NCBI GenBank assembly: GCA_031255175.1
Contig: JAIRTA010000002.1
Span: 1-42,022, forward strand
Source of the DNA: Oscillospiraceae bacterium
GTDB taxonomy: Bacteria; Bacillota; Clostridia; Oscillospirales; UBA929
DNA length: 42,022 nucleotides
Direction: 5' to 3'
Shown here: positions 30,785-38,978 of the stretch, one piece after another
Layout of the letters: every line of letters begins with the position of its first letter
Position numbering within the stretch: the stretch's first letter is position 1
The notes under the pieces: generated by a model
What the model saw: the letters and a program-made list of their open reading frames with translations, nothing else
Told to the model about the DNA's origin: nothing
Database searches by the model: none
Made by a program: the position numbers and the translations under genes

Positions 30785-31816
30785 TTAGTAGAGCGAGCCG
30801 CTGTTCACGATGGGCTGTGCGTCCCTGTTGCCGCATAGGACGACGAGGAGATTGCTCACCATGGCGGCCTTTCTTTCTTCGTCCAGATGGACGATTTCTT
30901 TTTCGTTCAGCTTGGAGAGCGCCATTTCCACCATCCCGACGGCGCCGTCCACGATCATCTGGCGGGCGTCAACCACGGCGGAGGCCTGCTGGCGCTGGAG
31001 CATGGCGGCCGCGATCTCGGGCGCGTAGGCCAGGTGTGTGATGCGCGCCTCGACGATCTCAAGACCGGCGGTGTGGACCTTCGACTGGATCTCGTCTTTG
31101 AGTTTTCCGGCGATCTCCTGGCTGCTGCCGCGCAGGGATTTCTCGTTGTCTATGCCCTCGCCGGTGATGTCGTAGGGGTAAAGCCGCACCGTGTTGCGCA
31201 GGGCGCTGTCGCATTGGATCGACAGAAATTCGGTGTAATTGTCCACGTTGAACACGGCTTTCGCGGTGTTGGCGACCCTCCAGATGACGACGATGCCGAT
31301 GATGATCGGATTGCCGAGCAAGTCGTTGATCTTTTGCCTGTCGTTGTTCAGCGTCATTGTCTTGAGTGAGATCTTTTTCTTCCGGCTGAGGGTGAGGGTG
31401 GCGTTGAGCTGTGAGGCCTGGTCGCCGGTTTTGGCGGAGACGGTCTGCTCGGCCGCGAGACTTCCGGTCGTCGTGTTGCCCGAGGAGGGGTTGAACGCGG
31501 AGACAAACGGGTTGACGAAGAAAAATCCGGGCCCTTTTAACGTGCCGTAGTACTTGCCAAACAGCGTCAGCACCAGGGCCTCCTTTGGTTTTAAGATCTT
31601 GAGGCCGCAAAAAATCGTTGGGCAGACAAAACAGGCGACCACGAGAGCGCAGACGCCGAGCGCGATGCGGAGGGCCCAAAATCCCCACACGGAGAGACAC
31701 AGCGCGGCGATGAAAAGCAGGATGTTGAGGAGCATGACGCCCATCCCGCCCACGGACGGGGCGCGCTTCTCCTCCATGTTCGGGTCGTAAACGACGGCGT
31801 TTTCGTTCTTGTCCAT
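30785..31816 (-). CDS. SPFH/Band-7 domain membrane protein
   Basis: A 343-residue protein. ATG 31816 lies about 7 bases after AAAGGGG. An N-terminal cytoplasmic stretch is followed by two hydrophobic segments (about 24-45 and 46-68), then the Band-7 domain (LKPKEALVLTLFGKYYGTLKGPGFFFVNPF, ..KTMTLNNDRQKINDLLGNPIIIGIVVIWRV, ..LEIVEARITHLAYAPEIAAAMLQRQQASAVVDARQMIVDGAVGMVEMAL). It is of the kind that scaffolds membrane microdomains, distinct from HflK/HflC elsewhere in the window. It is co-transcribed with a small ribbon-helix-helix protein, an arrangement I believe recurs in Clostridia. Client proteins are unknown. Confidence 0.9.
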   Translation of the reverse strand: MDKNENAVVYDPNMEEKRAPSVGGMGVMLLNILLFIAALCLSVWGFWALRIALGVCALVVACFVCPTIFCGLKILKPKEALVLTLFGKYYGTLKGPGFFFVNPFVSAFNPSSGNTTTGSLAAEQTVSAKTGDQASQLNATLTLSRKKKISLKTMTLNNDRQKINDLLGNPIIIGIVVIWRVANTAKAVFNVDNYTEFLSIQCDSALRNTVRLYPYDITGEGIDNEKSLRGSSQEIAGKLKDEIQSKVHTAGLEIVEARITHLAYAPEIAAAMLQRQQASAVVDARQMIVDGAVGMVEMALSKLNEKEIVHLDEERKAAMVSNLLVVLCGNRDAQPIVNSGSLY

Positions 31817-31842
31817 TGTGCTACCCCTTTCTGATACTGTGA

Positions 31843-31881
31843 TGATATCATAATGATATCAGAAAAAGGTCTCGATGTCAA
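31843..31881 (-). promoter_or_regulatory. Promoter with twin TGATATCA palindromes (Band-7/RHH operon)
   Basis: Minus strand TTGACA (31876-31881), 17 bp, TATCAT (31853-31858). Two 8-bp palindromes TGATATCA at 31843-31850 and 31854-31861 (11-bp repeat, one helix turn) overlap the -10, an ideal binding layout for a pair of ribbon-helix-helix dimers. Outer CTGATA/TATCAG halves extend the dyad. Confidence 0.75.
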
Positions 31882-32005
31882 GAAAAAACCAAATATTTCA
31901 AAAAATGCGCGCCTTCGCGAAAGTTTTCCGTCACCGCGCAGCGAAAGACGGGACCTTTGCAGTCCAAATAATCCATATTTTGCCAATATGGCGCCGAAAT
32001 TCCGC

Positions 32006-32033
32006 TTGCGTTTCCCCCGATCCATGATATAAT
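32006..32033 (+). promoter_or_regulatory. Promoter ahead of the cobalamin riboswitch
   Basis: TTGCGT (32006-32011), 16 bp, TATAAT (32028-32033), placing the transcript start about 10 bases before the riboswitch P1 stem. Confidence 0.6.
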
Positions 32034-32044
32034 CGTTGGTAGAT

Positions 32045-32297
32045 TCTTTTTTTGTGGCCCCGCGGCCGCGTCACAGGGCGGCGGGGATGGACAAGGGAAC
32101 CGGGTGTGAATCCCGGATATGGCCGAGACATGCCTTTGCGCGGGCGGAGGCCCGCCCCGGCCATGCTGTGAGTGTACTGAATCGCGCGGCCCGTGATGAA
32201 AATCGGTCATTGGGAGCGATCCTGAGAAGGCTGGGCGCGCGGTGTCAAGGTCCGTTGGGCCTTGGGAAGGCACGAGTCAGAAGACCTACAAAAAGAG
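32045..32297 (+). ncRNA. Cobalamin (B12) riboswitch
   Basis: The leader holds the cobalamin aptamer core: AAGGGAA (32093-32099), CCGGGTGTGAATCCCGG (32100-32116), and a 3' block GGGAAGGCACGAGTCAG (32264-32280) followed by AAGACCTAC, matching the conserved GGGAA / GGTG-GAATCC / GGGAAGG / AGTCAG-AGACC elements. P1 can form between TCTTTTTTTGTGG (from 32045) and CCTACAAAAAGA (to 32297). It is followed by a terminator and controls the DUF4430-SLH gene; high B12 is expected to stop transcription. I did not fold the RNA computationally. Confidence 0.85.
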
Positions 32298-32343
32298 ACG
32301 CGTTGTTTTCGCGCGCTTTGTGCGCGGACAGGGCGCAACGGAT

Positions 32344-32384
32344 GGCTGTGACAGGGATATTGCTGTCACGGCCTTTTTGTTTTG
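32344..32384 (+). terminator. Riboswitch-controlled intrinsic terminator
   Basis: GGCTGTGACAG (32344-32354) pairs with CTGTCACGGCC (32363-32373), 8-base loop, followed by TTTTTGTTTT. It lies between aptamer and gene, the expected expression platform. Confidence 0.85.
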
Positions 32385-32440
32385 ACGGCGGGAGATCGGC
32401 TGTGCGGCGCGACGGATGACAAATTTTGAGGAGGTAGAGT

Positions 32441-34627
32441 ATGAAGAAACGGCAAAACAAGATCGTATCGATGCTGCTGGCCGCGCTGATGATTTTGGCC
32501 GGCTTCCCGGCGTCGACACTGCCGGCGGCGGCGCTGCCGGCGGAGAGCGGGACCGTTTTCGCGTCGGCCGCCGACGGGGCGGGCCTCGAGACGGCGGACA
32601 TTTTTCTCAGTGTCCAAGACGGCGGGTACATTGTGCCCAAGCAGGCGGCGACGGTCACGGCGGACCTGTCTGCGCGCTACGGCTACGAGGACGTCGAGGG
32701 AACCGTCTCCGGCCTGGACGCGCTGCTCAAGGCCCACCAGATCCGCTATGCGCTCACAAACGGCGCCTACGACGAGGCGGGCTTTGCCGCCTGGGTGCGC
32801 GGCGCCGTCACGGTGAGCGAACTGGGCTATGTCACCGCGGCCTTCGGAAAGAGCAAGCCGGATCTTTCGCTGCTGGTCGACGGGGAGATGCCGGGGGAAG
32901 ACGGCGTGGCGTTCGCCATCCCGGACATGCCGGTGGCCGGCGGCGACAATGTGGAATTTTTGATTTATCAAGATGCCGACGCGCTGGATTATTACACATG
33001 GTTTGAGGATGAAACGGGCAAAACGGAGGCCGTCACGGCGGCCGTCGGCGAAAATCTCACGCTGACGCTCAAAGGGGATATGCTGCTCACAATGATGTTC
33101 GGGCGGCCCCTTGACGGTGACAGAATCATCGACACCGGCGCTTGTGAAGATCTGCCCATCGTCACCCTCGACCCCGACACCGGCGCGCCGTCGCCCTTCG
33201 CGCCGGCGGTCACGGCCGACGAGGACGGCGCGTTTACGGTGCGCTTCGCCGAGCCCGGCACATACATCCTCTCCGCCCGGGGCGACGCCTATGCGGACAT
33301 CTTTGCCCCCTGGTGCGTCGTCACCGTCTTCTCCGACTCCGCCGCCGTTTCCAAGCTGGAGATCGGCGGCGGCTATAAGACGCAGTATGTGCTGGGGGAG
33401 GCCTTCAGCGCCGCCGGCATGGTGATCACCGCCACATTCAGCGACGGCGGCCGGAAGGTTCTCACCCACGGGGAGGTCGAATTCACCGGTTTCGACAGCG
33501 CCGTCAGGGGCGCCCAGACCGTCACCGTCCGGTACAAAACGGCGCAGGCGACTTTCAAGATCACGGTGCTCTACCCGGAGACGTCCGGGCCCGCGACCAT
33601 CAACGTGTATCTCACTCTCTACGGCGACACCGTCCACACGCCCCCTGAGGACGGCGGGCCGACCCATACGTTGCAGCACGGCGGTCTCACGCTGTGGATC
33701 CCCCGGAACACCGTCGTTACCGTCTCCCGCAACGCCACGGTCCTGGATGTTCTCGAAAAGGCGATGACCCAGGAGGGCCTGACGTGGGAGAACCCCAGCG
33801 GCCAGTATATCGCGTCCGTCACCAAAGACGGCGTGACGCTGGGCGGGGGTACCAACGGCGCGAAGTCGGGTTGGATGTATACGCTGAACGGCCGCGGCAC
33901 GCTCAACGGCGTCGCGGAGCAATACCTGGAGAACAACGACCGCATTGTGTTCCACTATACGGATGATTACGAGCTGGAGGAGGGGGGCGAATTCCTGAAA
34001 CCAGGCGGCGGGCAGACGGGCGCGACCGGCGGCGCCGAAGCGCCGTTCGCGCCGAAACCGCAGACGGATCCTTTCATCGACGTGACCGCCGGAAGCTGGT
34101 ACTATGAGGCGGTCGGCTACGTGCACGAAAACGACCTGATGCACGGTGCGGACGACGGCGTCTTCGACCCGGACGGACGCATGACGAGAGACGCGTTTGT
34201 CATGATGCTCCACCGCTACGAGGGCAAACCCGCCGTCGCGATGACCGCGGCGACAAGCGGATTCATCGATGTGGCCGACGGGATGTGGTACTCGGACGCC
34301 ATCTTCTGGGCCATTGAAAACGGGATCGCAAAGGGCTACGGAAGCGTCCGCTTCGGGCCGGTCCACTACATCAGCCGGGAACAGATCGCAATCATTTTGA
34401 TACGGTTTGCCCAAATGAAGGGGCACGGCACGGAGAGCAGGAGCGACCTCACCGTCTACGCCGACGCGGACAAAATATCCGACTGGGCGCAGGACGCCGT
34501 CCGCTGGGCCAACGCGGAGGGGCTGCTGCGCGGCCGCAGCGGGACAAGGCTGGCGGCGGACGAGGCCGCAACACGCGCCGAGGCGGCGATGTTGTTCATG
34601 CGCTTTGCCGAAATTTTGGCGCAGTAA
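32441..34627 (+). CDS. S-layer-anchored DUF4430 (transcobalamin-like) surface protein
   Basis: A 728-residue exported protein; GAGGAGGT lies 6 bases before ATG. Signal peptide about 1-31. Residues 40-300 are beta-rich and unrecognised. A bacterial Ig-like domain is at about 304-382 (VSKLEIGGGYKTQYVLGEAF...GMVITATFSDG). A DUF4430 domain is at about 386-510 (NVYLTLYGD, ATVLDVLEKAM, GWMYTLNG, ENNDRIVFHYTDDY); this fold is shared with the C-terminal domain of transcobalamin and intrinsic factor. Three S-layer homology repeats (about 544-598, 607-662, 670-726) anchor it to the wall. Because a cobalamin riboswitch controls the gene, a role in binding corrinoids at the cell surface is inferred. No transporter gene is adjacent. 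Confidence 0.88.
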   Translation: MKKRQNKIVSMLLAALMILAGFPASTLPAAALPAESGTVFASAADGAGLETADIFLSVQDGGYIVPKQAATVTADLSARYGYEDVEGTVSGLDALLKAHQIRYALTNGAYDEAGFAAWVRGAVTVSELGYVTAAFGKSKPDLSLLVDGEMPGEDGVAFAIPDMPVAGGDNVEFLIYQDADALDYYTWFEDETGKTEAVTAAVGENLTLTLKGDMLLTMMFGRPLDGDRIIDTGACEDLPIVTLDPDTGAPSPFAPAVTADEDGAFTVRFAEPGTYILSARGDAYADIFAPWCVVTVFSDSAAVSKLEIGGGYKTQYVLGEAFSAAGMVITATFSDGGRKVLTHGEVEFTGFDSAVRGAQTVTVRYKTAQATFKITVLYPETSGPATINVYLTLYGDTVHTPPEDGGPTHTLQHGGLTLWIPRNTVVTVSRNATVLDVLEKAMTQEGLTWENPSGQYIASVTKDGVTLGGGTNGAKSGWMYTLNGRGTLNGVAEQYLENNDRIVFHYTDDYELEEGGEFLKPGGGQTGATGGAEAPFAPKPQTDPFIDVTAGSWYYEAVGYVHENDLMHGADDGVFDPDGRMTRDAFVMMLHRYEGKPAVAMTAATSGFIDVADGMWYSDAIFWAIENGIAKGYGSVRFGPVHYISREQIAIILIRFAQMKGHGTESRSDLTVYADADKISDWAQDAVRWANAEGLLRGRSGTRLAADEAATRAEAAMLFMRFAEILAQ

Positions 34628-34664
34628 AGCACCCAAAGAATCTCACGGCGGATTTCGTCCGCCC

Positions 34665-34703
34665 AAGAGCCGCCAAGCTGAAAAAGCATGGCGGCTCTTT
34701 TTT
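34665..34703 (+). terminator. Terminator after the DUF4430-SLH gene
   Basis: AAGAGCCGCCA (34665-34675) pairs with TGGCGGCTCTT (34689-34699), then TTTT. Confidence 0.9.
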
Positions 34704-34775
34704 GGCTGTTGTCAAGCGGACAATATGGATGTGCTGCATTTTTATATCACTGCGAAAAAGTTCAGTCGCGACGCA

Positions 34776-34804
34776 TTGATTTTTGGGGAAGATAGGCATA
34801 TAAT
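34776..34804 (+). promoter_or_regulatory. Promoter for the VanZ-type gene
   Basis: TTGATT (34776-34781), 17 bp, TATAAT (34799-34804). The stretch 34704-35006 has no convincing gene; it holds this promoter and a leader of about 195 nt. Confidence 0.75.
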
Positions 34805-35006
34805 AAATGCATTGGTCGGGTTACGTCTCTTTGGGCTGCCGAGCGATACACCGCGATCGGTACATAATAAAGCTGACGGCCGGACTGACGCACTTGTGGG
34901 CTGCGGGGCGTATGGTATCCTGCCGGGCAGAAAAGATCATACTTTGTTTGACCTTTTTGAAAACAAAAATCTGCCGGCAAACAAGTAGGCAAAGGGGCGC
35001 CGAAGA

Positions 35007-36422
35007 ATGGATATTATTGGAATTATCACAGGGCTGTTGCCGTATGCAATCGCCGCGTTTGTATTGGTCATACTCGCGGCCGGGGCAATTTTGCTCGTTT
35101 ATTACATATACCGAAAAAGAGGCGGAGCGCGGACGATCCGCAAAAGTCAATTTTTGTCTTTCTTTCTCCTGCTGGGATGGTTTGTGGTGGTGATGGGCAT
35201 CACCACCTTTAGCAGAGGGGCCAATTATGCGGGCTGGTTCAATTTTCGCTTGTTCAGCGGCTATGTAAACGCATGGAACAATTGGTCGCTGAGCGAAGCG
35301 CAGCTTATTGTTTTTAATATGTTGATGTTTATGCCGCTTGGGTTCCTGCTGTATCTTCTCACAAAAAAACTGCGGCGGTTTTGGCCGGTGCTGTTTGTTT
35401 CTTCGGCTGTTACGGTGTCTATTGAGCTCTTCCAGATGCTGACCCGGCGCGGTATCTTTGAATTGGACGACATCCTTCACAACACGCTGGGAAGCATCGC
35501 AGGTTATTTTATCATAGCGGCGGTTCTGTCTTGTGCGGAAAAGCGCAAACTGCTTTTCAGACCGGTATTGAGGGCGCTGGCCATCCCTTTGGCGTTTGTG
35601 CTGCTTTTTTCGGGGGCGACCATCGTCTACCATGCGCAGGAGCTTGGGAATATGCCAATCGTCCCCGCTGTGCCGCAAAATATGAAGGGAGTTGTTGTGG
35701 AGAGCACGGTCGAATTTCCCGGCGCGGCAGACCCCGTCCCCCTTTACCACAACGACCATATCCGCAATATGGACTATATGAAGCAAATGGCGGCGCTGTT
35801 GGAAGACACTTTCGCGCTGCGGCGCGAGGCCGGTATCCGCATTGACGGTTCCAACCGCCAAATTGCTTACCGGGATGAGAGAGAAGAACAATACAATTAT
35901 ACGTTTTCGATGACGGACGGAAGCTGGAGTCTATCCCGTGACGGGTATTCGAACCGTACACTGTCCCCACAGGAAAGAGAAGAACAAACCGCCTTTTTTG
36001 AGCGGTGGTTGGGCGAGAACGGGTTGCTGCCGGACGACGCCGTATTTACGATGCAGGACGGTGATACTTTGCGTTGGGACGCGCCGGTTCAAGACGAAGG
36101 GGTGCCGGCTGATTATATGTCCGGACAAATCATGGTGACCCCATCTTCGGACGCCGATGTTCCCTCCAGTCTATGGTATTTCATTGCCGGGAATAAATTT
36201 GTTCGCACCACACCGGTCAGATCGCCCGCACAAGCATATGAAGCAATATTGGCCGGACAATTTAATCTGTACAACGACCTCGCACCGGGCGATACTGTCG
36301 AAATTGCCGCATATGAACTGAGGTACGTCTACGACACAAAAGGATACTACCGGCCCGCGTACTACTTTGTCGGGACGGTAAATGGGGAACCTTGGAGTTG
36401 TGAGATATCGGCGACGGCGTGA
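35007..36422 (+). CDS. VanZ-family membrane protein with an extracytoplasmic C-terminal domain
   Basis: A 471-residue protein; AAAGGGG lies 9 bases before ATG 35007. The first 200 residues have five or six membrane segments and the VanZ pattern (FNMLMFMPLGFLLYLL, AVTVSIELFQMLTRRGIFELDDILHNTLGSIAGYFI). A C-terminal, probably extracellular domain (about 215-471) contains alternating Tyr-rich strands (YNYTFSMTDGSWSLSRDGYS and the closing YYRPAYYFVGTVNG). VanZ of Enterococcus gives low-level teicoplanin resistance, but most chromosomal VanZ proteins have unknown roles. The last 80 bases are repeated at 37227-37312 downstream of the next gene. Confidence 0.85.
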   Translation: MDIIGIITGLLPYAIAAFVLVILAAGAILLVYYIYRKRGGARTIRKSQFLSFFLLLGWFVVVMGITTFSRGANYAGWFNFRLFSGYVNAWNNWSLSEAQLIVFNMLMFMPLGFLLYLLTKKLRRFWPVLFVSSAVTVSIELFQMLTRRGIFELDDILHNTLGSIAGYFIIAAVLSCAEKRKLLFRPVLRALAIPLAFVLLFSGATIVYHAQELGNMPIVPAVPQNMKGVVVESTVEFPGAADPVPLYHNDHIRNMDYMKQMAALLEDTFALRREAGIRIDGSNRQIAYRDEREEQYNYTFSMTDGSWSLSRDGYSNRTLSPQEREEQTAFFERWLGENGLLPDDAVFTMQDGDTLRWDAPVQDEGVPADYMSGQIMVTPSSDADVPSSLWYFIAGNKFVRTTPVRSPAQAYEAILAGQFNLYNDLAPGDTVEIAAYELRYVYDTKGYYRPAYYFVGTVNGEPWSCEISATA

Positions 36423-36427
36423 GATAT
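36342..36427 (+). repeat. 86-bp direct repeat, copy A (3' end of the VanZ gene)
   Basis: Matches 37227-37312 at 83 of 86 bases. Offset 885 bp. It bounds the AT-rich gene 36450-37208 on its left side. Two of the three differences are synonymous in the VanZ frame. Confidence 0.9.
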
Positions 36428-36449
36428 GATGCGTAAGGAGGCGTTCATT

Positions 36450-37208
36450 ATGAGCAGAAGAAAAAAATATCCGTTTCTGATTATTGGCATTATAATTCTT
36501 GTTATTGTTGGAACAACAATAGCTGTAAAATTTTATTTGTCCGCAAAAGAGCAAAAAGCCATACAAATTGCACAGGAATATCTGGTACAAAAATATGAAC
36601 AGGAAATGCGATACGAAAGTGTTAGATATTCTTGGATTGATCCAGCGATTTATCATGTTCATTTTTCGCTTGTGAGTAATCCGGATATGGCGATTGAGGT
36701 GATGGTTCAGGACGATCTTAGCTTAAGAGAGCCGCGCAGTTCTGGAGATTATGATTATATGCCAGACAATTACTATATCGCGTGCTTTGAGTTTGAAATG
36801 GGGAAATATTTTAGACCGGACACAAAAAGAATTTGGGGGGAGGGCGCGAGAACCCATGCTATGTTTTTCGACCCGGCGTTGTACGCTTTTGGAGTCCCTC
36901 ATGGATTAAACAACAGATTGACGTTAGAAGATATGGCGGCATTGGTCGATGATTATCATCTTGTTGTTAGGCCAAATGTGGATTTTGAGGATGAATTAAA
37001 AATGAGTGAAGCTGATAAAATTCTTGACTTTATTCAAACGGTACAAGGAGGCCTGTTCAAACCAAGCAGAATAAGTTTTTTGTACAATATACCAGAAACA
37101 AAGAACAATAAAGATGGCCTGATTAGCATAGGTTTTGATGATTGGATTGATATAAACATGGTTGAGCAAGTGATGAGAAGAATAGAAACGGAATTGGCAA
37201 ATGGTTAA
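36450..37208 (+). CDS. Membrane-anchored protein of unknown function (YfjL-like?)
   Basis: A 252-residue protein. ATG 36450 (MSRRKKYPFLIIGIIILVIVG) is chosen because AAGGAGG lies 8 bases upstream. There is one N-terminal membrane segment (about 8-28) and a 220-residue extracytoplasmic part with many Tyr, Asp and Asn residues (YEQEMRYESVRYSWIDPAIYHVHF). It recalls small Bacillus/Clostridium anchored proteins such as YfjL, but I cannot be certain. The gene is clearly AT-rich compared with its surroundings and sits exactly between two copies of an 86-bp repeat, a sign of recent insertion or duplication. Confidence 0.65.
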   Translation: MSRRKKYPFLIIGIIILVIVGTTIAVKFYLSAKEQKAIQIAQEYLVQKYEQEMRYESVRYSWIDPAIYHVHFSLVSNPDMAIEVMVQDDLSLREPRSSGDYDYMPDNYYIACFEFEMGKYFRPDTKRIWGEGARTHAMFFDPALYAFGVPHGLNNRLTLEDMAALVDDYHLVVRPNVDFEDELKMSEADKILDFIQTVQGGLFKPSRISFLYNIPETKNNKDGLISIGFDDWIDINMVEQVMRRIETELANG

Positions 37209-37226
37209 CGAAGAGACCAGCCACAG

Positions 37227-37312
37227 GGATACTATCGGCCCGCGTACTACTTTGTAGGGACGGTAAATGGGGAACCTTGGAGTTGTGAGATATCGGCGAT
37301 GGCGTGAGATAT
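37227..37312 (+). repeat. 86-bp direct repeat, copy B (remnant of a VanZ-gene tail)
   Basis: Second copy of 36342-36427, 3 mismatches, still open in the same frame but with no gene attached. Followed by a partial 19-bp repetition (GAGATATCGGSGAYGGC type). Confidence 0.9.
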
Positions 37313-37421
37313 CGGGGACGGCTTCCACTATGCCGCGCAACCACGGATTTACGCGTGAATATCAGGACACGGGGCTGATTCGCCGCGGGGGTGCGAGGGA
37401 AAAGGGACAATGGGTGGTTGA

Positions 37422-38072
37422 ATGAAAAAGATTCTTCTCGTCGAAGACGACGCAATGATCGCATCCGGGATTGTGTATGCCCTTGCGCAAGAGGGCTATG
37501 CCGTCACGCATGGCAGGACTGTCCGCGAGGCGCAAAACGCGACAACGGGAGCGCATTTCGACCTCGCGATTCTTGATATGCAACTCCCCGACGGCACGGG
37601 GTTTGATGTGCGTGAGACGCTGAAAAACACGGACACGACCGTGATTTTTCTTACCGTTGTTGATGACGAGGGCAACATGGTCAAAGCCTTTGACGGCGGC
37701 GCGGACGACTACATTACAAAGCCGTTCCGTTTGCGGGAATTCCTGGCGCGGGTGAAGCGCGTGCTGAACCGGAACAGCGCGGTGTCCGCGCTGACACTGG
37801 GCACTGTGACAATCGACGCGCGCGCGGGAAAGGCGTGCATCGCCGGGGTGCCGCTTGACCTGACCGCGCTCGAATACCGCTTGTTATTGACGTTTGCGAA
37901 CAACAAAGGGCGGATTCTTTCGCGTTCACAAATATTGGAACACATATGGGACGCGGCGGGCAGTTTTGTTGAGGACAACACGCTGACTGTCTATATCAAG
38001 CGGTTGCGGGAGAAACTCGGCGGTGCGGCCAACATCAAAACAATCCGGGGGCTTGGCTATCGTGCTGATTGA
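37422..38072 (+). CDS. OmpR-family response regulator
   Basis: A 216-residue regulator with receiver domain (1-120; acidic pair EDD at 8-10, phospho-acceptor Asp52 in LAILDMQLPDGTGF, Lys in ITKPF) and winged-helix output domain (about 125-215; LTALEYRLLLTFANNKGRILSRSQILEHIWD, TVYIKRLREKLGG, IKTIRGLGYR). Its stop overlaps the kinase start by 11 bases. With the ABC pair downstream it forms a Bce/Vra-like envelope-stress module. It probably acts at the three phased GTCAC motifs in front of the ABC operon. Confidence 0.95.
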   Translation: MKKILLVEDDAMIASGIVYALAQEGYAVTHGRTVREAQNATTGAHFDLAILDMQLPDGTGFDVRETLKNTDTTVIFLTVVDDEGNMVKAFDGGADDYITKPFRLREFLARVKRVLNRNSAVSALTLGTVTIDARAGKACIAGVPLDLTALEYRLLLTFANNKGRILSRSQILEHIWDAAGSFVEDNTLTVYIKRLREKLGGAANIKTIRGLGYRAD

Positions 38073-38886
38073 CAAAAGGGAAATTGTAAAGCTGTCCGCG
38101 GACATTCGCCGCGTTATCGACGGGCAGGACGTGGACTTCCGCGACAACCGCGAGGGCGTGTTTTCCATACTCAAAAACGATGTTCATACCCTCGCCAGTC
38201 TCAAAAGCGAACAGGTTGACGCGCTCAAACGAGACAAAGACGCGCTGAAAGACGCGATTGCGAATATTTCGCACCAGCTCAAAACACCGTATACATCGAT
38301 GATGATTATGGCGGACTTGCTCGAAAACGCGCCGCCCGACAAGCAAGCGGAGTTTATTGCGAACATCAGGACAGGGCTTGCGCGGACGGAATGGCTTGTG
38401 TCCGCGCTGCTCAAAATGGCGAGGCTGGACGCCGGCGTGGTGGAGTTTTCACGCAATCGCATACAGGCGGACACATTGGTTGGCCTTGCGCTTGAACCGC
38501 TTCAAATACTGCTCGATGTGAAAAATCAGACAGTGACGGCGAGCGGAACCGCAGAATGCATCTGCGATAAGCAATGGACCGTCGAAGCGCTGACAAATGT
38601 TCTGAAAAACGCCTCCGAACACGCGCCCGAGGGCGGCGAAATCCGTGTGAAATCCGGCGAAAATCCCATTTGCGCGTGGATTGGTGTGACGGACAGCGGC
38701 GCGGGCATATCGAACGCCGAAATCGCGAAGCTGTTCAAACGCTTTGAGGGATCCCGAAGCGGCGCGGGTTACGGAATCGGGCTGCCCCTCGCGCGCGCGA
38801 TTATGCGCGGGCAGAACGGCGATATTCAGATTGACGGCAAAAGCGCAACCGGCGGCGCGACATTTACGCTGAAATTCTATAAGTGA
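38062..38886 (+). CDS. Histidine kinase without membrane or sensor domain
   Basis: A 274-residue kinase; GTG 38062 overlaps the regulator stop. The ORF opens directly in the signalling helix (EIVKLSADIRRVIDGQDVDFRDNREGVFSILKNDVHTL), which in relatives follows two membrane segments. The dimerisation/phosphoacceptor helix has His71 in IANISHQLKTPY. The ATPase domain follows with the N box LTNVLKNASEH, G1 DSGAGIS, F box FKRFEGS and G2 GYGIGLPLARAIM. All catalytic blocks are intact, so it should phosphorylate the regulator, but from the cytoplasm. No transmembrane stretch is encoded upstream in any frame, because that DNA codes for the regulator. Confidence 0.9.
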   Translation: MLIDKREIVKLSADIRRVIDGQDVDFRDNREGVFSILKNDVHTLASLKSEQVDALKRDKDALKDAIANISHQLKTPYTSMMIMADLLENAPPDKQAEFIANIRTGLARTEWLVSALLKMARLDAGVVEFSRNRIQADTLVGLALEPLQILLDVKNQTVTASGTAECICDKQWTVEALTNVLKNASEHAPEGGEIRVKSGENPICAWIGVTDSGAGISNAEIAKLFKRFEGSRSGAGYGIGLPLARAIMRGQNGDIQIDGKSATGGATFTLKFYK

Positions 38887-38888
38887 CG

Positions 38889-38946
38889 AAACTGTCACTT
38901 TCAGACGCCAAAAAGTCACCGAACAGTCACTTAGGCTTGTTAGAAT
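38889..38946 (+). promoter_or_regulatory. Promoter with three phased GTCAC motifs (ABC operon)
   Basis: GTCAC occurs at 38894, 38915 and 38926 (steps 21 and 11, near whole helical turns), the first within ACTGTCACTT and the third within ACAGTCACTT. TAGAAT at 38941-38946 is a good -10 but no -35 is present, as expected for a promoter activated by a response regulator bound at -35 and above. Confidence 0.65.
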
Positions 38947-38978
38947 AATGCCATTGAAATGATTGGGGGGAAAAGTAA

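Noticed and set aside
32366-34636. Antisense ORF of 756 codons opposite the DUF4430-SLH gene
   Set aside because: Long only because of GC bias; the plus strand has signal peptide, SLH repeats and a riboswitch.
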